From: DAISIL01 sp036822015
GTDB taxonomy: Bacteria; Bacteroidota; Bacteroidia; Cytophagales; Bernardetiaceae
Direction: 5' to 3'
DNA length: 27,943 nucleotides
NCBI GenBank assembly: GCA_036822015.1
Contig: DAISIL010000043.1
Location: 1 to 27,943 of the forward strand
The notes below the pieces were generated by a model, which searched no databases, was not told the origin of the DNA, and saw only the letters and a list, made by a program, of their open reading frames with translations. The stretch's first letter is position 1. Every line of letters begins with the position of its first letter. Below, piece after piece: positions 17,228 to 23,318 of this stretch. The position numbers and the translations under genes were made by a program.

Positions 17228-18139
17228 ATGAATAGCTATTTACTTTGTTTATCCGTTTTGTTGGGACTGGTGGCTTGTCAAAAAACACCCCAGGAGGAAG
17301 CCAAGGAGGCAACTCCTATTTTGCAACAATTACCATCCGGTTTGCAATTTATTCATTATGAGCATCACCCCGAAGCTCGCCCCGTGAATCTAAACGACTA
17401 CCTAGCCATAGACCTGCGTCTCCTGACCGCCAACAGAGATACGATCATTGATACGTACCGCTACGCGACTGAACCCATTTACCGCCCTATTGAGATGCCT
17501 CCCTATCCAGGCGCACCCGAAGAGGGATTGGCCTTGTTACGGGAAGGAGATAGTATTCATTTTTTTGTGGAAGCTGATAAAAAATATCAGTATGAAGAAA
17601 AACCACATTATGTAGAAATCCCAGAAGGCTCCAGGGTAGAGTACCAGATCAAAGTACGAAAACACTACACCGAGTCTGAATATACGCAATTCCGTTTAGC
17701 TGAGGAGGAGCGCGTGATCGAAGAAGTTCTCCAGCGCAAAAAAGATGAGTTAGGTCTTGTTTATCAGCAACATCCAAGCGGAATTTACTACCGCATCGAA
17801 GCACATGTCGAGGGTTGGGAACAGCTTAGTCCGCCACGTGTAGGGGATGAGGTTGTCCTGGATCATATCGGTAGTTTTATGAACGGTATGAGTTTTGACC
17901 GCACGGATGATCCCAAAGACCCTACCAAAAGCAATCCTATTCGCTTTCGTTTGGGGGAGTTACGAGTGATTCCGGCTTGGGAGCTTGCACTTTCTGAACT
18001 CATGGTAGCTGGTGATCAGTTGGATATGATTGTGCCTTTTCGCTATGCTTTTGGAGCAGCAGGTAACCCAAATTTACGTGTTCCACCTTTTGCTACACTC
18101 AATTTCAAACTGCGTTTACAAGAAGTTCACCGCCAATGA
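17228..18139 (+). CDS. FKBP-type peptidyl-prolyl cis-trans isomerase lipoprotein
   Basis: The 303-residue lipoprotein (MNSYLLCLSVLLGLVAC, Cys17) contains two FKBP-like domains. The second (203-303) is canonical: GDEVVLDHIGSF, FDR with Asp224, the pocket Trp251 in IPAWELAL, RYAFGAAGNP with Tyr273, and PPFATLNFKLRL. It should catalyse proline isomerisation during folding of envelope proteins. The first domain (about 40-160) keeps the strand pattern (NDYLAIDLRLL, EEGLALLREGDSIHFFVEADKKY) but lacks the pocket Trp and is probably non-catalytic. The domains are joined by a charged helix (EEERVIEEVLQRKKDELG). The start at 17228 is chosen for the lipoprotein signal and the -7 element immediately upstream; earlier in-frame ATGs would bury the signal sequence. 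No acidic export signal follows Cys17 (QKTPQEE), so periplasmic anchoring is expected. It overlaps the MazG-like gene by 4 bp. Confidence 0.92.
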   Translation: MNSYLLCLSVLLGLVACQKTPQEEAKEATPILQQLPSGLQFIHYEHHPEARPVNLNDYLAIDLRLLTANRDTIIDTYRYATEPIYRPIEMPPYPGAPEEGLALLREGDSIHFFVEADKKYQYEEKPHYVEIPEGSRVEYQIKVRKHYTESEYTQFRLAEEERVIEEVLQRKKDELGLVYQQHPSGIYYRIEAHVEGWEQLSPPRVGDEVVLDHIGSFMNGMSFDRTDDPKDPTKSNPIRFRLGELRVIPAWELALSELMVAGDQLDMIVPFRYAFGAAGNPNLRVPPFATLNFKLRLQEVHRQ

Positions 18140-18471
18140 CCCTTCACGAAAAACCTACTTTGCCTGAGTTACAGGCTTACCTGAAGGCAGTTTGCGCCGA
18201 ACGGGGCTGGGACAAGAATAACGACCTTGAACTTTTTTTACTTTTTTCAGAGGAAGTAGGTGAGTTGGCCAAAGCCATCCGAAACCAACGCGGCCTCTAT
18301 GCAGAGTCCGGCAAAATCACATCCGATGAAAACCTGGAAGAAGAGTTTGCTGATGTGTTGAGTTATCTGATGGACTTAGCAAATTATTTTAACATAGATT
18401 TAGAGACGGCTTTCCGAAAAAAGGATGCCTATAATCAGGGTAGAACCTGGAAAAAACAGGAGCGGCCTTAG
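18136..18471 (+). CDS. MazG-like nucleotide pyrophosphohydrolase
   Basis: The 111-residue all-alpha protein belongs to the MazG/NTP-PPase fold, whose members hydrolyse nucleoside triphosphates to monophosphate and pyrophosphate, often to remove aberrant nucleotides. The metal-binding motif is complete: E39ExxE43 (SEEVGELAKAIR) and E70xxD73 (EEFADVLSYLMD), followed by the KKDAYN segment that ends the active-site helix. The single-domain length fits dimeric or tetrameric small MazG-like enzymes rather than the two-domain MazG. Its ATG overlaps the FKBP stop (ATGA), so it is translated from the same mRNA although the two functions have no obvious link. The stop shares bases with the stop of the convergent DUF6702-like gene. 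Substrate preference is unknown. Confidence 0.9.
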   Translation: MTLHEKPTLPELQAYLKAVCAERGWDKNNDLELFLLFSEEVGELAKAIRNQRGLYAESGKITSDENLEEEFADVLSYLMDLANYFNIDLETAFRKKDAYNQGRTWKKQERP

Positions 18472-18953
18472 GGTTGTACCTCAAAGAGCGCGCGTTGTTT
18501 GGCGGGAGTTACGCGAATGGCGTTTTTTTGGTCGAGGTAGTGCAGCCGAATGATATGACTTTGGTCATCAAACCAGTCCATCAAGATGGTGTTTTGGACG
18601 GTTAGCCCCGTAAATCGACCAATTTGGCTTACCTCAAGATATATCCAGACGTATTCCATATCCGTCTCTTTTCCCAAAAAAGCATAACTTAACGACCGCC
18701 CATCAGGGGTATTGAGGCGAAGATGACGGCGGATGTACGCCTCAATCAGGGCATCGGCATTGGGGTTTTCGCGGGCTGTACCTAAGTGGAGGCGCGTTTG
18801 GTGGAGGTCTTCCAGGGCTGCTTCTAGGTCATCAATGAACACCTTTTGGGTGATCTCGAGGGAGGCCGCCTTCTTGTTGAAGTCGATCTGCATCAAGCCG
18901 ATATGAATGGGATGCAAAAATAAGTAGGTCATCAATCCAAAAAAAATGCTCAT
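18468..18953 (-). CDS. DUF6702-like exported protein
   Basis: The 161-residue protein resembles a Bacteroidota family (DUF6702) in which a short hydrophobic leader is followed by HP(I/F)H, a strand and the segment LEITQKVFIDDLEAALE. Later parts include DALIEAYIRRHL, MEYVWIYLEV and the end segment NTILMDWFDDQSHIIRLHY. Family members are predicted to be exported and have no established function. The start at 18953 (MSIFFGLMTYLFLHPIH) leaves no basic residue before the hydrophobic core; the frame continues upstream to 19037 with a basic stretch (HRRQIYKAM), but that would overlap the divergent acetyltransferase gene by 63 bp, so the start is uncertain. The gap to the divergent gene is 21 bp. The stop overlaps the MazG-like stop by 4 bp. 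Confidence 0.75.
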   Translation of the reverse strand: MSIFFGLMTYLFLHPIHIGLMQIDFNKKAASLEITQKVFIDDLEAALEDLHQTRLHLGTARENPNADALIEAYIRRHLRLNTPDGRSLSYAFLGKETDMEYVWIYLEVSQIGRFTGLTVQNTILMDWFDDQSHIIRLHYLDQKNAIRVTPAKQRALFEVQP

Positions 18954-18960
18954 GGCTTTG

Positions 18961-18968
18961 TAAATTTG
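18961..18968 (+). promoter_or_regulatory. -7 element of the GNAT gene in a 21 bp divergent gap
   Basis: TAAATTTG matches TAnnTTTG exactly and ends 6 bases before the ATG at 18975. Any -33 contact must lie inside the start of the divergent DUF6702-like gene; no TTTG is visible there. The predicted mRNA starts on or beside the ATG. Confidence 0.5.
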
Positions 18969-18974
18969 TCGTCT

Positions 18975-20150
18975 ATGAAAACTATACCCGTCCGTAACGC
19001 GCAGCAAGTACGTGCTTTTTTGGAACTCCCTCTTCACTTATACGGGGATGATCCAAATTGGATACGCCCCCTAAACAAAGACATTGAAGAGGTGTTTGAT
19101 CCTAAAAAAAACCGATTCTTTCAAAAACCACAAGCTGATTGTGAGCGTTGGCTCCTCCTGGATGCCCAACAAAAGCCCATCGGACGGGTGGCGGCTTTCA
19201 TTGATCCCGATACCGTCCACAAAGATAACAAACAACCCACGGGCGGGATGGGTTTTTTTGAATGCATCAATGACCAGATGGCGGCTAACGCGCTTTTCCA
19301 AACCTGCCAAGACTGGCTCACCGAACGCGGTATGCAAGCCATGGACGGCCCCATCAATTTCGGGCATCGTGATCGCTGGTGGGGCTTGCTCGTAGAGGGC
19401 TTTACTCCACCCAACTATTGTATGCCTTACAACCCGCCCTATTATCGGGAACTCTTTGAAAACTACGGTTTTCAGATGTACTTTAAACAACTGACCTACA
19501 AGCGTGAGGTGCAGGCACGCTTGCATCCGCGCCTCCAAAAAGTCGGAGATGCCCTGCTCCAAAATCCCGAATACAATTTCCGACACCTCGAAAAAAACAA
19601 GCTATCTCAATACGCCGAAGATTTTAGGACGATCTATAACGGCGCGTGGAGTTCGCACAGTGGCGTAGGCAAGATGTCCGAAAAGCAAGCGCAGGCACTC
19701 CTACAGCGCATGAAGCCCATCCTCGATCCCGAGATCATGTGGTTTGCCTACCACAAAGGCGTGCCGGTGGGCTTTTATTTGATGATCCCCGAACTGAACC
19801 AGGCAGTCAAGCACCTGAACGGCAAGTTTGGTATCTTACAAAAATTACAACTTTTGTGGATGCGCCGTACGGGTAAGATCAAAAAAATGTTTGGGGTGAT
19901 TTTTGGGGTCGTGCCGGAGTACCAGGGACGCGGGGTGCATCTGGGTTTGGTAGAGGGCTATCGCCGTGTGTGCCAAAGCAATCCAAACTACCGCTACACC
20001 GAGTTTGAGATGAACTGGATCGGAGATTTTAACCCCAAAATGATCCGTACCGTAGAGTGGATCGGGGGTGAGGTAGCCAAGGTACATCACACCTACCGCA
20101 AACTATTCGATCCCGAGCAGCCCTTTGAGCGAATGCCGATCATTGATTAG
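18975..20150 (+). CDS. GNAT-fold N-acetyltransferase family protein
   Basis: The 391-residue cytosolic protein belongs to a Bacteroidota family of about 390 residues with a GNAT acyl-CoA-binding fold. The N-terminal half holds the family signatures DDPNWIRPLNKDIEEVFD, PIGRVAAFIDPDT, GGMGFFECIND and MDGPINFGHRDRWWGLLVEGF. The C-terminal half has the acetyl-CoA pyrophosphate loop VVPEYQGRGVHLGLVEGY with Q317-G-R-G-V321. The acceptor substrate is unknown. An upstream TTG at 18966 is in frame, but it lies inside the -7 element, so the ATG at 18975 is the likely start. The gene is convergent with, and overlaps by 11 bp, the small membrane protein gene, and is divergent from the DUF6702-like gene by only 21 bp. 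Confidence 0.88.
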   Translation: MKTIPVRNAQQVRAFLELPLHLYGDDPNWIRPLNKDIEEVFDPKKNRFFQKPQADCERWLLLDAQQKPIGRVAAFIDPDTVHKDNKQPTGGMGFFECINDQMAANALFQTCQDWLTERGMQAMDGPINFGHRDRWWGLLVEGFTPPNYCMPYNPPYYRELFENYGFQMYFKQLTYKREVQARLHPRLQKVGDALLQNPEYNFRHLEKNKLSQYAEDFRTIYNGAWSSHSGVGKMSEKQAQALLQRMKPILDPEIMWFAYHKGVPVGFYLMIPELNQAVKHLNGKFGILQKLQLLWMRRTGKIKKMFGVIFGVVPEYQGRGVHLGLVEGYRRVCQSNPNYRYTEFEMNWIGDFNPKMIRTVEWIGGEVAKVHHTYRKLFDPEQPFERMPIID

Positions 20151-20457
20151 GGCGTTTACCAAACCAGCGTTGGAACATTTTTTTTTCAAAGTTCCAAAAG
20201 AAGGAAAATTCACCCAATAACCAGCCATAACACAGCAGAAGCACTTGATAAACGGGCAGAATCAACAAGAGGTACAGAACGGTGTCAAGCCAACCACTGC
20301 GGGTAGTCAATCCCGTGAAATTCAGTAAAATAGGCTTGATAACCAGTATCGTTGTACCTGTAAGTGCGAAAGCCAACAGCACCCGAAAGAGTTGCCAACC
20401 ACTGCGCAACGACCAGCGTACCTGAAGACGTTTCCAAAAAGAGGGGTGTTCACTCAT
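20140..20457 (-). CDS. Small DUF6787-like inner-membrane protein
   Basis: The 105-residue protein has two predicted membrane helices, about residues 23-45 (FRVLLAFALTGTTILVIKPIL) and 58-80 (DTVLYLLLILPVYQVLLLCYG), flanked by basic ends. The layout, with a WxxRW N-terminal segment, an FALTGTT first helix, YQVLLL in the second and a FSFFWNFEKKMFQRWFG tail, matches a small family of Bacteroidota membrane proteins that I recall as DUF6787. No function is established. The 3' end overlaps the acetyltransferase gene by 11 bp, and it is divergent from the DUF2490 gene with a 102 bp gap. I see no consensus -7 element upstream on its strand. Confidence 0.72.
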   Translation of the reverse strand: MSEHPSFWKRLQVRWSLRSGWQLFRVLLAFALTGTTILVIKPILLNFTGLTTRSGWLDTVLYLLLILPVYQVLLLCYGWLLGEFSFFWNFEKKMFQRWFGKRPNQ

Positions 20458-20502
20458 CCAATCGACTGGATTTTTCTTATCTTCTAACGACTAGACCAAG
20501 GA

Positions 20503-20535
20503 TTTGTTTTGCTCTTCGATTTATGGTTATCTTTG
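20503..20535 (+). promoter_or_regulatory. Probable promoter of the DUF2490/MORN pair
   Basis: TTTG at 20503-20506 is followed after 21 bases by TATCTTTG (20528-20535), an exact -7 match. The predicted start is near 20541, giving a leader of about 20 nt before the ATG at 20560. The position supports 20560 as the translation start, since earlier in-frame starts would lie at or before the transcription start. Confidence 0.55.
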
Positions 20536-20559
20536 TGCTGTCAATCTCGCGTATGGTGG

Positions 20560-21384
20560 ATGAGGAACCTATCTTTTTCGTGCATAATTTCATTGATCTT
20601 CTTGATTTTCTGCATGTCCCTTACAGATACACATGGGCAAGCAAGCCAGTCCAGGACGTTTCTTCGCGAGACAGGGGTCTGGAATGGAGCCTATATCAAA
20701 GTTAAGTTTTCGGATAAGTTTGGTTATTATGGTGAGCATCATTACAGGCGGCGAAATAGCGAGAATAACTTGTATGATTTTGTAGGTCGCATGCGACAGA
20801 TATACAACCGGGCAGGATTGAATATTTTTTTTAATAAGTATTTTGAAGCCGTCATCGGACCTACCCTGGTGTTTAACTATACACCCCAGCCCGAAAATGA
20901 AGGCTTTGAAAAAGTAACCTTAGAACCTCGTATATGGCATCAGTGGCTGTTTCTGATGCCTCCTATGGGGCGAGTTAAGATATACCACCAGTTTCGCTTT
21001 GAGCATCGCTGGAAGCGATCCAATGCTAAAGATGCAGATGTTAATTATACTAATCGCTATCGCTATAAGTTGTTTGCATATATACCCATCAATAAGCCAA
21101 AAATCGAAGAAAAAACCTTATTTATTTCGCCAAGTGCTGAAATATTCATGCATTCGGGCGCGTCGATTGTCTATGATCCTTTTGAAGATTTTAGGGTTTA
21201 TACAGGTATAGGCTATGTGTTAAACCAAAAACTGACTTTATTCGGAGGACACATGTGGACTTATGGTCAGCGTACCACAGGTTTTGAGTATGCTACCTCA
21301 CACATTATCCGTATCAACCTACTTATCGGTTTAGATGCCCGTCCCATTGACCAACGCTTGCCAAATATCAACCTTGGATACTAA
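20560..21384 (+). CDS. DUF2490 outer-membrane beta-barrel protein
   Basis: The 274-residue protein begins with a signal peptide (MRNLSFSCIISLIFLIFCMS, cleavage near THGQA). The mature part alternates polar and hydrophobic residues in strands ending in aromatic residues and matches the DUF2490 pattern: an N-terminal ETGVWNGAYIKVKFSDKFGYYGE strand pair, YDFVGRMRQIYNRAGLNIFF, PRIWHQWLFLMP, YHQFRFEHRWKR, TNRYRYKLFAYIPIN and the late FRVYTGIGYVLNQKLTLFGG hairpin. The last residue is Tyr preceded by hydrophobic alternation, as expected for outer-membrane insertion. Family function is unknown. The start at 20560 gives the clean signal peptide and fits the promoter; a longer in-frame version from 20509 is less likely. 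The gene looks more A+T rich than its left neighbour. It is followed after 15 bp by the MORN gene, probably co-transcribed. Confidence 0.82.
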   Translation: MRNLSFSCIISLIFLIFCMSLTDTHGQASQSRTFLRETGVWNGAYIKVKFSDKFGYYGEHHYRRRNSENNLYDFVGRMRQIYNRAGLNIFFNKYFEAVIGPTLVFNYTPQPENEGFEKVTLEPRIWHQWLFLMPPMGRVKIYHQFRFEHRWKRSNAKDADVNYTNRYRYKLFAYIPINKPKIEEKTLFISPSAEIFMHSGASIVYDPFEDFRVYTGIGYVLNQKLTLFGGHMWTYGQRTTGFEYATSHIIRINLLIGLDARPIDQRLPNINLGY

Positions 21385-21399
21385 ATTTCCTATCTTTTT

Positions 21400-22320
21400 A
21401 TGCAAAGTACAACGAAAAATATATTTCTGGTTATTTTATTTGCTATTGTTCTGTTGTTGGGAATCTCGCTCTTTTTTGCTGACCAGCAGCGTCGCCATAT
21501 CGAAGCTACCCAGGCATCCTTATCGCGGGTACTCGATGATCTACGAGACAGTTTGGGATATTACAAACAGTTTGATGCCTTGCAGGTGGCCATCCTGACG
21601 CAAGACCACCAAACGGCACAAGCACAAATCCAACTCCTCGATCAAGCCCTCGAAAATCCGCGTTGGCAGCCACTTATACAGCAGTATCTCAAAAACTTAC
21701 AGAATATGGATTCTGCATACGCTGCCACAGCACAGCGCAACCAGCTATGGGTACGAGAAAATCTATCCTTGCGCTCAAGTGTAGAGGAGACGACCCAGGA
21801 GCGGGCAGAGTTGATGGATAGCCTCAAAAAAATGAAAAGCTATTTATCGCAAGTTGAAACTGTATTAGAGGAGCAAAAGAAATGCAATAAAGACCTTGAA
21901 AAACAAATACAAGAAGTCCGAAATAGCACTGGAAGGCTTACTTTCTCCAACAGCGAAGGCATCGAAATCACGTATTTTGGAGAGACCCAAAACGGACAAG
22001 CCAACGGCTATGGTATTGCCATCATCGCCAACAAAGGCACTTACGTCGGTACCTGGAAAGACAACCTTAGGCACGGGAGCGGGAAGTATCGCTGGCATAA
22101 CGGACACGTATATGTGGGCGACTTCGCGCATGGAAAACGAAACGGAACAGGTACATATACCTTCGATACGGGCGAAAAGTACATTGGAGGATGGAAAGAT
22201 GACTTGCGGCATGGACACGGTGCCTTATACACCAAAGATGGCACATTGATCGTGCGTGGAGATTGGAAGGAAGATAAGTTTGAAAAAGGATCTGATAAAA
22301 AGTACAAGCAAGAGCGATAA
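21400..22320 (+). CDS. Membrane-anchored coiled-coil protein with C-terminal MORN repeats
   Basis: The 306-residue protein has one transmembrane helix at about 7-27 (FLVILFAIVLLLGISLFF), a helical region to about residue 110, a heptad-rich coiled coil at about 115-175 and a C-terminal MORN block. The MORN repeats start at Tyr192, Tyr215, Tyr238 and Tyr261, an exact 23-residue period with the Y-x-G-x-W/F ... G-x-G pattern (YVGTWKDNLRHGSGKY is the clearest), and a partial fifth begins near 284. MORN repeats in other proteins bind lipids or mediate oligomerisation. Topology is unclear: one Lys precedes the helix and RRH follows it, so the positive-inside rule does not decide which side carries the repeats. 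It follows the DUF2490 gene by 15 bp; TATCTTTT directly before the start may be a weak internal promoter. The stop is 9 bp from the convergent ATP-grasp gene. Confidence 0.88.
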   Translation: MQSTTKNIFLVILFAIVLLLGISLFFADQQRRHIEATQASLSRVLDDLRDSLGYYKQFDALQVAILTQDHQTAQAQIQLLDQALENPRWQPLIQQYLKNLQNMDSAYAATAQRNQLWVRENLSLRSSVEETTQERAELMDSLKKMKSYLSQVETVLEEQKKCNKDLEKQIQEVRNSTGRLTFSNSEGIEITYFGETQNGQANGYGIAIIANKGTYVGTWKDNLRHGSGKYRWHNGHVYVGDFAHGKRNGTGTYTFDTGEKYIGGWKDDLRHGHGALYTKDGTLIVRGDWKEDKFEKGSDKKYKQER

Positions 22321-22329
22321 CGATAAAAA

Positions 22330-23304
22330 TTACCCGTGCCACTGTTGCCATACCTGGCTAAGGCTTGGGTAAGGTACGCCGTTTTGGTGATTGGCACGAC
22401 TGACTAGAAATAAATTTTTCCAGTGGGCATACAAGTCTCGGTATGCTCGCCAGAGGCTATTTTGAGGATCGTAAATGTGAGCGGGTTCGGAGTTGGCACC
22501 ATTGAGTTCGAGTATCTGGACGCGGCCTGCGTAGAGGTCTTCCAGGCTCTGTGCTTTGAGGTCATATCGTCCAAAAAAATACCCCTCAATCGGAAGGCTG
22601 ATGCGGTCAAAGACCTGGGTGAGTTGAGGCGTAATGAGGTGGCAAGCGTCCCTAAACGTCGTCCCTCGGCAGTGGTTGCCGATGGGTTCCACCAAAACTA
22701 CTTCGCCCATCTCAGGAACGCGCTGCGCACTTTGCGGGTATCGCTCCGCGATGGCGGCAGCATAGCGTCGATTGCGCTCGGAGGCCTGCAAAAGTGCTGA
22801 TACTGTACGCTTTCCATCGCCAACGACAGACAAAAAATCACGTTGCATCAGAGAGGTAACTTCTCCGTTTTTGGCAGAGGGTAGGCGGTAATACATCAAC
22901 CCAAACTCGAGCGGCCACTCCACGGCCGCTTGTAGGATTACATCGCCGGTGGCTGCCCGTAGGTAGTCGTCTAGCTCGGCTTGGGAATGCACGAAGCTTA
23001 CGCCGCGCCCGCGTTCGCCTTTGTCAGGCTTGGCTACAAGGGGGAAGCCCATCATAGGTTTTTGTCGGGAGGCGAAGGGTGGGCGACGCAACTCCATCAT
23101 CGGGCGCAAAGCCGGATCAATCTGCTCGAGTACCCGATATTTGGAGTAGTTTACCATCCCGCCAAGCACCATGAGCGGATTGGCGGCCGCAAAAAACACC
23201 CACGAACGCGCCCGAAAAGCCAGCCACAAATAATAAGGCAGGAGAGGTAAATAAAACAACCAAAAGGGCCAAAATTCCCACTTCAAAAACTGAAAGATGC
23301 TCAT
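22330..23304 (-). CDS. Membrane-anchored ATP-grasp ligase (D-Ala-D-Ala ligase-like)
   Basis: The 324-residue protein has an N-terminal hydrophobic, Trp-rich region (about residues 5-50, with WPFWLFYLPLLPYYLWLAF and a second segment VFFAAANPLMVLGG) followed by an ATP-grasp domain. Visible ATP-grasp elements are the nucleotide-binding Lys92 in FPLVAKPDKGERGRGV, VILQAAVEWPLEFGL, the cyanophycin-synthetase/biotin-carboxylase-like VGDGKRT (161-167), Asp248 in GRYDLKA and the metal-binding ELNGANSEP (266-274). The superfamily joins a carboxylate to an amine or thiol using ATP; the substrates are unknown. It is too short for, and lacks the N-terminal domain of, the cell-wall D-Ala-D-Ala ligase. It begins 14 bp after the receptor gene stop on the same strand, so the two are probably co-transcribed. 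Confidence 0.85.
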   Translation of the reverse strand: MSIFQFLKWEFWPFWLFYLPLLPYYLWLAFRARSWVFFAAANPLMVLGGMVNYSKYRVLEQIDPALRPMMELRRPPFASRQKPMMGFPLVAKPDKGERGRGVSFVHSQAELDDYLRAATGDVILQAAVEWPLEFGLMYYRLPSAKNGEVTSLMQRDFLSVVGDGKRTVSALLQASERNRRYAAAIAERYPQSAQRVPEMGEVVLVEPIGNHCRGTTFRDACHLITPQLTQVFDRISLPIEGYFFGRYDLKAQSLEDLYAGRVQILELNGANSEPAHIYDPQNSLWRAYRDLYAHWKNLFLVSRANHQNGVPYPSLSQVWQQWHG

Positions 23305-23318
23305 AAATAACTTCGCTT

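Noticed and set aside
20364..20705. 113-codon plus-strand frame across the DUF6787 start and DUF2490 start
   Set aside because: It is in a different frame from the signal-peptide-bearing DUF2490 gene and has no recognisable feature.
22041..22397. Several overlapping frames on both strands across the MORN block
   Set aside because: The 69-base periodicity of the MORN repeats keeps other frames open; the Tyr/Gly-spaced frame is the coding one.
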